Of a stretch of DNA of 64,000 nucleotides, positions 8,852 to 17,241 are shown one piece after another. A program made the translations under genes and the position numbers. Source of the DNA: Flavobacterium hydrophilum (GTDB lineage: Bacteria; Bacteroidota; Bacteroidia; Flavobacteriales; Flavobacteriaceae). The notes beneath the pieces were generated by a model that saw only the letters and a list, made by a program, of their open reading frames with translations, had not been told where the DNA came from and searched no databases. Each line of letters starts with the position of its first letter. Position 1 is the first letter of the stretch. The stretch spans positions 310,001 through 374,000 of the forward strand of contig NZ_QJHL01000005.1 in the NCBI RefSeq assembly GCF_003202405.1, read 5' to 3'.

Positions 8852-9613
8852 TTACTTCGATATTTTTTGAATAGTTTTTTTACCTTTTGTAAATACTTTA
8901 TCCTCCTTTATAATAATAAATTTTGCTTTAAAACCCGTATCCAAATTATCCCAAGAGTCAGACAAAATAAGATGGCCTTCGGCATCGTAAAATTCAAATC
9001 CACCGGTATTTCCTCCAAGAGACCCCCTGTTAAGTGCTTCTATATCAAATGTATTAAAACCTTCATTAAAAATTATTTTAAACTCTTGATAATCTCCTCT
9101 TAATATCATTTTCTCTACTAAAACATTTTGATTAAAAACAGCTTTAATCAAGTCGCCATCAATCGCACCTACATCACGGCATTTTACAACAAAATAAGAA
9201 GAACCTGTATAAATATTACCGAATTCAAGATTTTTTCTAACTAATTGCCCTCTATCTTCTTTTAATCCGGCATCTGTCAAAGCCTGATCCAAATCTTTTT
9301 CCATTTTGCCAACATAACGATCTCCAGGGTTACCAAATTTATTTTCTGTTGACATCGAAAAATTGCTCTTTTCTTCTCCAATCTGAAATTTAGATTTTGG
9401 GGTTATAGTGGTATTATCAAAAACGTTTGGTGTTTTAATACTAGGAATATCTGTATTTTGTGCCTGTGGATCTTTAAATTCAGGAGCAGGTATTTTCTTA
9501 GGCTTTGCATCAAATTTTCGGGCAGGAATTGGTTTAAAACCCGAGTTGAATTCAGCCTGAGCAGAAGCAGTCAGGACAGTAAAAAATAATATGAATAATA
9601 AAATATGCTTCAT
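8852..9613 (-). CDS. Secreted protein of unknown function
   Basis: A 253-residue product I do not recognise. It begins with a clear signal peptide (MKHILLFILFFTVLTASAQA), followed by a Pro/Lys-rich linker (about residues 25-60) and a compact domain from about residue 95 to the end with many alternating beta-like stretches (YFVVKCRDVGAIDGD, GGFEFYDAEGHLILSD). No Cys lipobox, transmembrane helix or T9SS sorting domain is visible, so it is probably periplasmic. It is transcribed toward guaA but separated from it by a strong hairpin. Confidence 0.7.
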   Translation of the reverse strand: MKHILLFILFFTVLTASAQAEFNSGFKPIPARKFDAKPKKIPAPEFKDPQAQNTDIPSIKTPNVFDNTTITPKSKFQIGEEKSNFSMSTENKFGNPGDRYVGKMEKDLDQALTDAGLKEDRGQLVRKNLEFGNIYTGSSYFVVKCRDVGAIDGDLIKAVFNQNVLVEKMILRGDYQEFKIIFNEGFNTFDIEALNRGSLGGNTGGFEFYDAEGHLILSDSWDNLDTGFKAKFIIIKEDKVFTKGKKTIQKISK

Positions 9614-10037
9614 TGAAAAAGTATTATCGAATTCGGCTTTTAAAATTTTATAAAATCAATGTTCAGGTCTGGCAAAAATAACATAATTTAATTATTGACT
9701 GTCTGTTTAAGAATTTTATAACAATATATTAGGCTAATTTTTGGAAGCAAAAAACCTGCCATTTATTTATGGTATTCAAAAAACGAATTGTGAATTGCAT
9801 GAGGGATTGAAGCGATATCCTTTTATGAAGAGAAACGGAATAAAAGATTTAGCAGAAAGCCCGACCCGCTTTTTTTTTGCGGGACATGCCCAAACCTTCA
9901 AAATTATAACAAAATGAAGTTATTTTTTTACATAAGGAGTAATGTTGCGTGATAAGATTGTAATTCTATTTTTTTAAATTGCAAGCCATTAATCTAACTA
10001 CAAAATGCTTTAAAGTATTTTGAAAAATTATAAAAAA
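9614..10037. other. 424-bp intergenic region
   Basis: This spacer between two divergently transcribed genes (secreted protein on minus, RidA on plus) holds one copy of a hairpin repeat (9797-9892). No small open frame with convincing protein character was seen. The stretch from about 9900 to 10037 is A/T-rich and should hold the RidA promoter, though no clean TAnnTTTG box was found. Confidence 0.5.
9797..9892 (+). repeat. Intergenic hairpin repeat, family A copy 1
   Basis: The element begins GGATTGAAGCGATATCC, continues through a hairpin (ATCCTTTTAT paired with ATAAAAGATT) and ends with AGCAGAAAGCCC plus a small GC stem CCCGC / GCGGG around a run of nine T. Two related elements occur at 38485-38580 and, inverted, at 59200-59289. 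All three share the GAT-GAA-CG-ATC left end, a variable hairpin and an AGC-GAA-like right end. Confidence 0.6.
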
Positions 10038-10424
10038 ATGAAAAGAGAAAACATCTTAACAGGATCACCGTGGGAAGACAAAATGGGATATTGTCGTGCC
10101 GTAAGAATTGGCAATATTATTGAAGTTTCAGGCACTGTGGCTATTGTTGATGGCGAAAAAGTAAAAGCCGATGATGCTTATGCACAAACTTATAACATTC
10201 TGGAGCGTATTGAAAAAGTATTAGAAGATTTGAATGTTGGAATGAAAGACGTTATCAGAACACGAATTTTCACTACCGATATTGCTACTTTTGAAGATGT
10301 TGCAAAAGCGCATGCTGTTTTTTTTAAAGATGTAAAACCTACAACCGGTTTTTATGAAATCAGCAAACTTGTTGCACCTGAATATTTAGTTGAAATTGAA
10401 TTTACAGCTGTAGTACAGGAATAA
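10038..10424 (+). CDS. RidA (YjgF/YER057c/UK114) family protein
   Basis: A 128-residue protein of the RidA superfamily, trimeric enzymes many of which hydrolyse reactive enamine/imine intermediates. Family features include the GNIIEVSGTVA strand near residue 26, the VIRTRIFTTD strand with its conserved Arg around 80, and the acidic C-terminus YLVEIEFTAV. The ATG at 10038 (MKRENILTGSPW) is preferred; a TTG six codons earlier gives an atypical Lys/Tyr extension. It reads toward the CLC gene, with a hairpin between the two. It may be one of the Rid subgroups lacking deaminase activity. Confidence 0.88.
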   Translation: MKRENILTGSPWEDKMGYCRAVRIGNIIEVSGTVAIVDGEKVKADDAYAQTYNILERIEKVLEDLNVGMKDVIRTRIFTTDIATFEDVAKAHAVFFKDVKPTTGFYEISKLVAPEYLVEIEFTAVVQE

Positions 10425-10430
10425 TTTTCT

Positions 10431-10486
10431 GCCACGAATTTCATCAATAACTTTTAAAATTCGTTTTTATTGGTGAAATTCGTGGC
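10431..10486. terminator. Hairpin between the RidA and CLC genes
   Basis: Arms GCCACGAATTTCATCAATAA (10431-10450) and 10467-10486 pair at 19 of 20 positions, a few bases after the RidA stop codon. A T-run on either side is weak. GCCACGAATT words are typical of flavobacterial spacer repeats, so it may be a dispersed element reused as a terminator. Confidence 0.55.
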
Positions 10487-10498
10487 AAAACTATCTAA

Positions 10499-11755
10499 AT
10501 GAATTTTCAAAAATTTAAAGAAATACTCCTCATCCTTTTCAAATGGGTCCTGATTTGTGTTTTAATCGGCCTTCTTTCAGGATCTGCATCAGCCTTCTTT
10601 TTACTTTCATTAGAATTTGTTACAGAATTTAGAATTCAACACCACTGGATTATATGGTTTTTGCCTCTTGGCGGATTATTAGTTGGATTCAGTTATTATT
10701 ATTGGGGCGAATCTGTTGTAAAAGGAAACAATTTACTGCTTGAGGAATATGAAAAACCTCAGAAAGTGATTCCTTTTAAAATGGCTCCTTTAGTTCTTTT
10801 AGGAACTTTACTTACTCATTTATTTGGCGGATCTGCAGGCCGTGAAGGAACTGCTGTACAAATGGGCGGTGCCATTGCAGATCAATTCACAAAACTTTTC
10901 AATTTAGATAATTCCGAAAGAAAAATTCTGATTATTCTGGGAATCAGTGCGGGATTTGCATCTGTTTTCGGAACACCTTTGGCGGGTGCTATTTTCGCTC
11001 TGGAGGTTATATATTTTAGTAAAATCAATTTCAAAAGTATTATTTTATCTTTTTTAGTGGCTTATGCCGCTTATTTTACTGTTGAACTTTGGCAGGTAGA
11101 ACATAGACAATATTACATTTATGAAGTGCCGGAAATTTCAATTAATGCTATAGAATGGACCGTTATTTTGGGAATTATATTTGGTTTAACTTCAATGCTT
11201 TTTTCCAGAAGCACTCATTTTTGGGGTTTTCTTTTTTCGAAAATCATAAAATATCCACCGCTTCGTCCTTTTATTGGCGGGATTGTTTTGGCCATTGCTA
11301 TTGCTGGTTTCGGCTTTACTAAATTCTCAGGATTAGGAGTACCTGTAATTGCTGAAGCTTTTTGGAGTCCAAATCCATGGTACGATTTTTTACTTAAAAT
11401 TTTATTTACCGGATTTACTTTAGGTGCGGGTTTTAAAGGCGGAGAAGTAACTCCCTTATTTTTTGTTGGAGCAACATTAGGAAGTGCTTTATCTCTAATT
11501 ATTCCAATGCCAATTGCTCTTTTGGCTGGTCTTGGGTTTGTAGCTGTATTTTCCGGCGCAACTCACACTCCTATCGCCTGCACCATTATGGGAATGGAAT
11601 TATTTGGAATTCAGCCTGGAATTTTTATTGCTGTCGCCTGTACAATTGCTTATTTCTCTTCTGGTTCTGTGGGGATTTATAAATCGCAGATTGTAAAAGG
11701 AGCTAAATATAAATTGTATCAAAAATTACAGAGAAAAGAGTTAGAGAATTTGTAA
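10499..11755 (+). CDS. CLC-family antiporter, probable CLC-F fluoride/proton exchanger
   Basis: A 418-residue inner-membrane CLC protein without CBS domains. The external gating glutamate is Glu116 in GSAGREG (111-117). Where chloride CLCs have GSGIP, this protein has KGNN (75-78). The position of the inner proton glutamate (Glu203 of E. coli ClC) is Val170, the GxFxP loop reads GGEVTP (314-319), and a central Tyr is kept (Tyr394). An Asn in region I together with Glu-Val-Thr in region III is, from knowledge of the family, the signature of CLC-F proteins that export fluoride against protons. No fluoride riboswitch was recognised upstream. A chloride exchanger cannot be excluded without an alignment. 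Confidence 0.88.
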   Translation: MNFQKFKEILLILFKWVLICVLIGLLSGSASAFFLLSLEFVTEFRIQHHWIIWFLPLGGLLVGFSYYYWGESVVKGNNLLLEEYEKPQKVIPFKMAPLVLLGTLLTHLFGGSAGREGTAVQMGGAIADQFTKLFNLDNSERKILIILGISAGFASVFGTPLAGAIFALEVIYFSKINFKSIILSFLVAYAAYFTVELWQVEHRQYYIYEVPEISINAIEWTVILGIIFGLTSMLFSRSTHFWGFLFSKIIKYPPLRPFIGGIVLAIAIAGFGFTKFSGLGVPVIAEAFWSPNPWYDFLLKILFTGFTLGAGFKGGEVTPLFFVGATLGSALSLIIPMPIALLAGLGFVAVFSGATHTPIACTIMGMELFGIQPGIFIAVACTIAYFSSGSVGIYKSQIVKGAKYKLYQKLQRKELENL

Positions 11756-11957
11756 AATAAGATTCCAATTTTAGAAATTTCAAATCGCTATACACTTCAA
11801 AAAATTAAAAACAATTGCTATAAAATAAGCTGTTCTTGTCAAACGGGTTTAAACTTGAAACCTGAAACTTCAAACATCGAGAAACCAAATCCCTAAAAGT
11901 GTGTTAATCTATAAAATGATTTCAGCATTACATTAAAAAAATGTAAATTCGCACACT

Positions 11958-12962
11958 ATGAAAATACAAGATATTGAAGCAGTAAAGTTATTACTCTCAA
12001 CCCCAAAGAAAATTGCAATAATTCCGCATAGAGGACCAGATGGCGACGCTATGGGGTCTACGTTAGCATTATACCATTTTCTATTAAAAAACAATCATCA
12101 GCCAACCGTGATTGCTCCAAATGATTTTCCTGATTTCTTAGCCTGGCTTCCAGGTTCTGAAACCGTTAGAATATTTGAAAAAGACACTCAAAACTGCACC
12201 AAAATATTAGAAGAGGCTGAGCTGATTTTCACACTTGATTTTAATGCTTTTCATCGTACGGGTGAAATGGAACATACACTTGCAAGGCTTACATCTCCTT
12301 TTATCATGATCGATCATCATGAAAAACCACACGATTATGCAGCGTACTCTTACTCCGATACTTCGTTTGGCTCTACTTGTGAAATGATTTATAATTTCAT
12401 ATTATTTTTAAATAAAAAAGAAGATATTGACAAAACTATAGCAACTTGCATTTACACTGGAATATTAACAGATTCAGGTTCTTTTCGTTTTCCTAAAACT
12501 ACTGGAAACACCCATCGCATCGTTGCTGAATTAATTGATTTAGGTGTAGAAAATACTGAAATCCCGGTTTTATTATTTGATAATAGTTCCTACAGCCGCT
12601 TACAATTACTGGGGCGTGCCTTGCAGAATCTGAAAATTTTATCAGAACATAAAACTTCATATACTTTTTTAACGCAGGAAGAACTGGATTCATTCAATTA
12701 TGTCAAAGGTGATACAGAAGGAATTGTTAATTACGGATTAAGTATAAAAGATATTATTTTTACCGCTATTTTTATAGAAAACAAAGACGAAAACATTATT
12801 AAAATATCTTTTCGTTCCCAAGGCGGATTTGATGTAAATCAGTTTGCCCGAGATCATTTTAATGGTGGCGGCCATATCAATGCTGCCGGTGGAAGATCAG
12901 AAGTTTCAATGGAAGAAACCCTGAAAAAATTTGAAGATTTAGTAACTAAACTAAAAATATAA
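11958..12962 (+). CDS. DHH/DHHA1 phosphoesterase, NrnA-like (nanoRNase / pAp phosphatase)
   Basis: A 334-residue cytoplasmic phosphoesterase. The metal-site motifs are in order: HRGPDGDAMGS (His24, Asp28, Asp30), LDFNAFHR (Asp94), the DHH triplet (119-121) and TDSGSFR (Asp172), then the C-terminal DHHA1 glycine-rich motif GGGHINAAGG. NrnA-type enzymes degrade 2-5 nt RNAs and dephosphorylate 3'-phosphoadenosine 5'-phosphate. It is the first gene of an operon: gldI starts 6 bp later. A TAAATTCG box at 11944-11951 lies only 6 bp before the ATG, so the leader may be very short. Confidence 0.92.
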   Translation: MKIQDIEAVKLLLSTPKKIAIIPHRGPDGDAMGSTLALYHFLLKNNHQPTVIAPNDFPDFLAWLPGSETVRIFEKDTQNCTKILEEAELIFTLDFNAFHRTGEMEHTLARLTSPFIMIDHHEKPHDYAAYSYSDTSFGSTCEMIYNFILFLNKKEDIDKTIATCIYTGILTDSGSFRFPKTTGNTHRIVAELIDLGVENTEIPVLLFDNSSYSRLQLLGRALQNLKILSEHKTSYTFLTQEELDSFNYVKGDTEGIVNYGLSIKDIIFTAIFIENKDENIIKISFRSQGGFDVNQFARDHFNGGGHINAAGGRSEVSMEETLKKFEDLVTKLKI

Positions 12963-12968
12963 CCCCAT

Positions 12969-13631
12969 ATGAAGTACTTAAAACTAAGCATTTACACCTT
13001 GCTTTTTACTGTTTTATTTCTTAGTTGCAAACATCATGAAGAAGCCAGAAGACCTATTTCTCAGTCTTCAGGTACGTTTATGAAAAAATCAGCAGACAGA
13101 AACAAAAAACTGGTTGCCAGCGAAGAAGATGTTATTAAAAAAATCATCAAAAGTAACCCAAAAGTAAAATATTATGCCACCAGAAAAGGATATTGGCTGT
13201 CATATGATGAAAAAAACACGACCGATACGCAGACTCCCAGGAAAGGAGATATTGCGTATTTTAATTTAGAAATAAAAGACATTGAAGGCAAAATTATCTA
13301 TTCTGAATCAGAACTTGGTCCACAAACGTATTATGTAGACAAACAAGACATCATGATGGGATTGAGAGACGGAATTAAATTAATGCATAAAAATGAAACC
13401 GTAACTTTTCTGTTTCCTTCCCATATTGCTTATGGATATCATGGAGACAACAAAAAAATCGGAACAAATCAATCGTTAATCTGTACGGTTACGCTTAGAA
13501 ATTTTGTTCCGGATCCCAGTGCTGCAACAGCAACTCCCACATCAAACACAAGCAATCCGGCAGAACAGACTTTAAAACCTGTAAGCCCAAAACCTGCTGT
13601 TAAAACTAAAAAAGACACATTAAACCCATAA
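12969..13631 (+). CDS. gldI: Gliding-motility FKBP-type prolyl isomerase lipoprotein GldI
   Basis: A 220-residue lipoprotein: signal peptide with lipobox ending at Cys20 (LFLSC). A helical linker (about 30-70) precedes an FKBP-like domain (about 95-178), and the tail is rich in Ser/Thr/Pro/Ala. Length, lipobox and domain order match GldI, needed for gliding in F. johnsoniae and thought to help fold gliding/T9SS components. It lies between the DHH phosphoesterase gene (6 bp) and two more prolyl isomerase genes (16 bp), the neighbourhood I know for gldI. Confidence 0.88.
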   Translation: MKYLKLSIYTLLFTVLFLSCKHHEEARRPISQSSGTFMKKSADRNKKLVASEEDVIKKIIKSNPKVKYYATRKGYWLSYDEKNTTDTQTPRKGDIAYFNLEIKDIEGKIIYSESELGPQTYYVDKQDIMMGLRDGIKLMHKNETVTFLFPSHIAYGYHGDNKKIGTNQSLICTVTLRNFVPDPSAATATPTSNTSNPAEQTLKPVSPKPAVKTKKDTLNP

Positions 13632-13647
13632 AAACAACATTTTAAAA

Positions 13648-14721
13648 ATGAAAAAGAGTATTCTATTATTACTATTAGCCGTTACCTCATTTTATTCCTG
13701 TAAAGACGAACACAGCAACCTGCCTGATGGTTTATATGCTGAAATAGAAACTAATAAAGGAAACATTATCGTAGAATTAGATTACAAAAAAGCACCTGTA
13801 ACTGTTGCTAATTTTGTAACCTTAGCCGAAGGTAAAAATGAATTTGTTACTAATGAGAATCTTAAAAACAAACCTTTTTTTGACGGATTAAAATTTCACA
13901 GAGTTATTGAAAATTTCATGATCCAGACAGGAGATCCACTTGGAACAGGTTCAGGAGATACCGGTTATAAATTTAAAGACGAATTTAACGATTTAAAATT
14001 TGACAAAGCTGGTGTTTTGGCAATGGCCAACAACGGTCCGGGAACAAATAGCAGCCAGTTTTTTATTACACATGTCGAAACTCCCTGGTTAGACGGAAAA
14101 CACACTATTTTTGGACACGTAGTTGAAAAAGGTCAGGAAGTAGTAAATCAGGTGAAACAAGATGATCAGTTAATTTCTATAAAAATAATCAGAAATGGTG
14201 AAGCTGCTAAAAAGTTTGATGCTGTAAAAGTTTTTCATGATTATTTTGCTGAAATTGCGAAAGAGCAAAGTAAATATGCCGGAGTACAAAAAGAAAAAAC
14301 AGCATCTTTAGCTGCATTAAAAACTAAAGCAACAAAAACAAGCACAGGTTTAGAATATGTAATTACTGAAAAAGGAACAGGTAAAAAGCCTGCAACAGGA
14401 ACTCAGGTATACATTAGTTACTCAGGTTTCTTAGAAGATGGAACTTTATTTGATTCAAGCTCACAAGATGTTTCAAAAACATTTGGAAAATTTATTCAGG
14501 AAAAAGCTGATGCTAATGGGTATCAGGCAATTCCATTTACTGCCGGAAGCAAACAAGGTTTAATTCCCGGATTTATTGAAGGGGTTGAGCAACTTTCATT
14601 TGGAGACAAAGCCGTTCTTTTTATTCCATCTCATTTAGCTTACGGAGAAACAGGAGCCGGTGGCGTTATTCCGCCAAATGCGAACATTATTTTCGAAATC
14701 CAATTATTAGAAAAGCCATAA
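13648..14721 (+). CDS. Cyclophilin-FKBP fusion prolyl isomerase, lipoprotein
   Basis: A 357-residue envelope lipoprotein (lipobox Cys18 in TSFYSC). It fuses two different isomerase domains: a cyclophilin (about 29-195, with FHRVIENFMIQTGDP, NGPGTNSSQFFIT and LDGKHTIFG) and an FKBP domain (about 232-357, with GTLFDSS, IPGFIEGVEQ, AYGETGAGGVIPPNA). Core catalytic motifs of both families are visible. It follows gldI by 16 bp and precedes a paralogue by 33 bp, so it is very likely in the same transcript and acts on the folding of exported proteins. Confidence 0.92.
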   Translation: MKKSILLLLLAVTSFYSCKDEHSNLPDGLYAEIETNKGNIIVELDYKKAPVTVANFVTLAEGKNEFVTNENLKNKPFFDGLKFHRVIENFMIQTGDPLGTGSGDTGYKFKDEFNDLKFDKAGVLAMANNGPGTNSSQFFITHVETPWLDGKHTIFGHVVEKGQEVVNQVKQDDQLISIKIIRNGEAAKKFDAVKVFHDYFAEIAKEQSKYAGVQKEKTASLAALKTKATKTSTGLEYVITEKGTGKKPATGTQVYISYSGFLEDGTLFDSSSQDVSKTFGKFIQEKADANGYQAIPFTAGSKQGLIPGFIEGVEQLSFGDKAVLFIPSHLAYGETGAGGVIPPNANIIFEIQLLEKP

Positions 14722-14754
14722 TAATACATTTTAAAACACATAATTTTAAAAATA

Positions 14755-15891
14755 ATGAAATTTAAATTTTTATTTCTATTTTGTCTGGCAGTATTTAACA
14801 TTCAGGCACAAACAACAAAAAAACCTGCTGCAAAACCAAAAGCAGCAACAACAAAAGGAACTACAAAAGCAGCGCCAAAAGCAAATCCTGCTGAAGGTAT
14901 TTTTGCTACAATTTCAACCACAAAAGGCGATATTGTTTTGACTTTAGAATACGTAAAAGCTCCTGTAACTGTAGCGAATTTTATTTCTTTGGCAGAAGGT
15001 AAAAATCCTAATGTAAAAGTGGAAAAACTTAAAGGAAAACCATTTTATGACGGTTTAAAATTTCACAGGGTAATCAATGATTTCATGATTCAGGGAGGTG
15101 ATCCTGACGGAAATGGTTCAGGTGGACCGGGATATTCTTTTAAAGATGAATTCGTAAAAGAATTAGTATTTGACAAAGGCGGAATTTTGGCAATGGCCAA
15201 CTCCGGTCCTGCAACTAACGGAAGCCAGTTTTTTATCACTCATAAAGAAACTTCGTGGTTAAACGGAAAACATACTATTTTTGGACATGTGGTATCAGGA
15301 ATGGATAATGTAAATAAAATTGTTCAGGATGATATCATGACAAAAATTACCATTACCCGTAAAGGTGCGGCTGCCAAAAAATTTGATGCTGTGAAAGTTT
15401 TAGCAGAGGACGCTAAAAAAGATGAAGCCAAAAAATTAGAATCTCAAAAAGTAGTTAAAGATAAAGCAGCTTATTTTACAGCCACAAAAGCAAAAGCGAC
15501 TGCTACCGCATCTGGTTTAAAATATGTAATTACGCAAAAAGGAACCGGTACAAAAGGAGCTGATGGTTCTACAATCTATTTTCATTATGCAGGCTATTTT
15601 GAAGATGGAAATCTTTTTGACAGTAGTATGTCAAATGTAGAAAAAGCATACGGAAAATATAATCCTGCCAGAGACTCACAAGGCGGATACAAAGCATTCC
15701 CTTTTACTGTAGGAAAAAAAGACGGCATGATTCCGGGGTTTATTGAAGCCCTTGATATGATGACAGACGGAGATAAAGCAATTTTCTTTCTTCCTTCAAA
15801 TTTAGCTTATGGTGAAGCTGGTGCGGGTGGTGTAATTCCGCCAAATGCTACTTTGGTTTTTGAAATTGAAACCTATAGTAAGCAACCTTAA
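14755..15891 (+). CDS. Cyclophilin-FKBP fusion prolyl isomerase, periplasmic paralogue
   Basis: A 378-residue paralogue of the preceding gene with the same fusion order. It has a signal peptide (MKFKFLFLFCLAVFNIQAQ), then a Lys/Ala/Thr-rich linker, a cyclophilin domain (about 48-215, FHRVINDFMIQGGDP, NGSQFFITH) and an FKBP domain (about 248-376, GNLFDSS, MIPGFIEALD, GVIPPNATL). It lacks a lipobox after the signal peptide, unlike its neighbour, so the pair covers a membrane-anchored and a probably soluble version. It is the last gene of the operon, followed by a strong terminator. Confidence 0.92.
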   Translation: MKFKFLFLFCLAVFNIQAQTTKKPAAKPKAATTKGTTKAAPKANPAEGIFATISTTKGDIVLTLEYVKAPVTVANFISLAEGKNPNVKVEKLKGKPFYDGLKFHRVINDFMIQGGDPDGNGSGGPGYSFKDEFVKELVFDKGGILAMANSGPATNGSQFFITHKETSWLNGKHTIFGHVVSGMDNVNKIVQDDIMTKITITRKGAAAKKFDAVKVLAEDAKKDEAKKLESQKVVKDKAAYFTATKAKATATASGLKYVITQKGTGTKGADGSTIYFHYAGYFEDGNLFDSSMSNVEKAYGKYNPARDSQGGYKAFPFTVGKKDGMIPGFIEALDMMTDGDKAIFFLPSNLAYGEAGAGGVIPPNATLVFEIETYSKQP

Positions 15892-15918
15892 AAATTACTT
15901 ATAAACTATTCATAAAAC

Positions 15919-15950
15919 AAAAACTCCATTAGAAATAATGGAGTTTTTTT
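15919..15950 (+). terminator. Terminator of the gldI operon
   Basis: A 13-bp perfect stem (15919-15931 with 15936-15948) with a GAAA tetraloop, followed by T residues. It sits between two convergent genes, so it may serve both directions. Confidence 0.88.
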
Positions 15951-15961
15951 GCTTTATATAC

Positions 15962-16396
15962 CTATTTCTTATCACCTTTTATAAATTTTCCTTCCTTTGT
16001 AAATTCCAAATCAATTTTGTTTGTTAAATCCACATCAAGATCTTTGTGCCCATAATCGATGTGAGTAATTTTTTCATTTGGATAGTTCTTCGCTACATAA
16101 TCTTTTACGGATTTGGGTATAAATGCGGTGGGAATTGGTTTTCCATCTCCGTCAACTTCGCGGTAAGAACCATCCTTCCAGAATTCTACCTCAGTACCAT
16201 CCTTCAGCTTTACCTCATATCCTTTTTCGCCATGTTCAGCATCCTTTTTAACGATATCAATTGAAGTGTTGCTGAAATGTTTTTTTAAGAACTCCTGTGC
16301 AGGTTTTGGCAATTCTGTAACTTCTATTTTCTTCTGCGCGTTCGTCGATATTGCTAAACCAAGTAATAAAGCGACTGTGAATATTTTCGTTTTCAT
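15962..16396 (-). CDS. PepSY-like (BLIP-fold) periplasmic protein
   Basis: A 144-residue exported protein: signal peptide MKTKIFTVALLLGLAISTNA, then two tandem repeats of the PepSY-like fold. Each repeat has a P-x-x-x-x-x-F/Y-[IV]-x-x-[HN]-[FY] entry (LPKPAQEFLKKHF at about 29 and IPKSVKDYVAKNYP at about 93), followed by strands such as YEVKLKDGTEVEFWKDGSYREVD (residues about 65-87) and IDLEFTKEGKF. This is the DUF2874/PepSY-like family common in Bacteroidota; no enzymatic role is known. It stands alone and converges with the prolyl isomerase operon. Confidence 0.85.
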   Translation of the reverse strand: MKTKIFTVALLLGLAISTNAQKKIEVTELPKPAQEFLKKHFSNTSIDIVKKDAEHGEKGYEVKLKDGTEVEFWKDGSYREVDGDGKPIPTAFIPKSVKDYVAKNYPNEKITHIDYGHKDLDVDLTNKIDLEFTKEGKFIKGDKK

Positions 16397-16719
16397 ATTT
16401 ATTGTATTAAAAGTTTTACAATCACTAATTTACAATAAGAAAAAACACATTCAAACCAATTTAAGAAACCTTTAGTTTTTTTTACATAAATGACAATCTT
16501 CTAAACTATTATTCAAAACAAACATTAATTTATGAATTGAAATATCACTATAAAAAAATGTGCTCGTTAATTTTAATAAGAAACATTAAAAAAAGAAATG
16601 CCAAAAAAGAATCAATGCAAAAAATTGTGGCAAAAATTATTATCCAATTTTTCATGCTTACTATAAAAGACAAATACGGCTCTTATTCAGAATACCGTAT
16701 TTATCAACTAATTCAATCT
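16397..16719. other. 323-bp intergenic region
   Basis: A/T-rich spacer between two minus-strand genes. It should hold the promoter of the PepSY-like gene and the end of the DUF3347 transcript (hairpin at 16672-16702). A 62-codon plus-strand frame exists in it, but its Lys/Ile-rich composition gives no support for a real gene. Confidence 0.4.
16672..16702 (-). terminator. Possible terminator of the SusCD/protease locus
   Basis: Arms AAATACGG (16672-16679) and CCGTATTT (16695-16702) lie about 20 bp past the DUF3347 stop codon. The stem is short and the T-run on the minus strand is modest. Confidence 0.5.
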
Positions 16720-17241
16720 TTATAGACTTGCTTTTACTTCACCGCAAGTCAGCATATTTTTTGGATAGTAGGGGTTCTTGATTTCTTTGCTATCACTTGT
16801 CCATACAGCTCCTGTCATTGGGCAGACCTGAAGATATAATATAGCATCATCCGCTTTAAACTTTGGAGCTAAATCCCAAAATTTAACCGAAAGGTCCTGA
16901 ACAATTTTTCGCTGTTTATTGATATTTTTCGTTGCAGTAACTTCAGTAGCAAGATCTACAATTTCATTTCTTTTTGTAGTAGCCTCGTTCATTTGTTCAA
17001 GGCTTAGTTTTTTAAATTTAAAGTTTTTTAAGGAGCTCTTCAACGCATCTGCATTTTTAACAACAGCAAGACTGTCTGAAATTATAAGACTGTTTTTTAA
17101 AGCCAGGTAATTTTTTGTAATTTCTTTTTTCAGTGCTTCACGCTTTTCTACCAACTCCGGAGCCACTTCTTCTTTTGATTTCAATTGGGCATTCCCCAAA
17201 GCGCTTAAGCAGATTAATGCTATAACTAATATTCTTTTCAT
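16720..17241 (-). CDS. DUF3347 domain protein, periplasmic
   Basis: A 173-residue exported protein: signal peptide MKRILVIALICLSALGNA, a helical middle, and a C-terminal block CPMTGAVWTSDS … IKNPYYPKNMLTCG with two conserved cysteines. This is DUF3347, a module also found fused to CusB-type metal-efflux adaptors; the Cys/Met motif suggests metal or heme-type binding, which is inference. Its ATG overlaps the stop of the metalloprotease gene in an ATGA arrangement (17238-17241), so the two are translationally coupled. It is the last gene of the SusCD locus. Confidence 0.82.
   Translation of the reverse strand: MKRILVIALICLSALGNAQLKSKEEVAPELVEKREALKKEITKNYLALKNSLIISDSLAVVKNADALKSSLKNFKFKKLSLEQMNEATTKRNEIVDLATEVTATKNINKQRKIVQDLSVKFWDLAPKFKADDAILYLQVCPMTGAVWTSDSKEIKNPYYPKNMLTCGEVKASL

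Noticed and set aside
10425..10498. Possible fluoride riboswitch upstream of the CLC gene.
   Set aside because: The spacer is a simple two-arm hairpin and shows none of the conserved pseudoknot sequence I would expect of that riboswitch.
16537..16725. A 62-codon plus-strand frame in the spacer beside the DUF3347 gene.
   Set aside because: Low-complexity Lys/Ile composition typical of A/T-rich spacer, and it runs into the DUF3347 gene end on the opposite strand.
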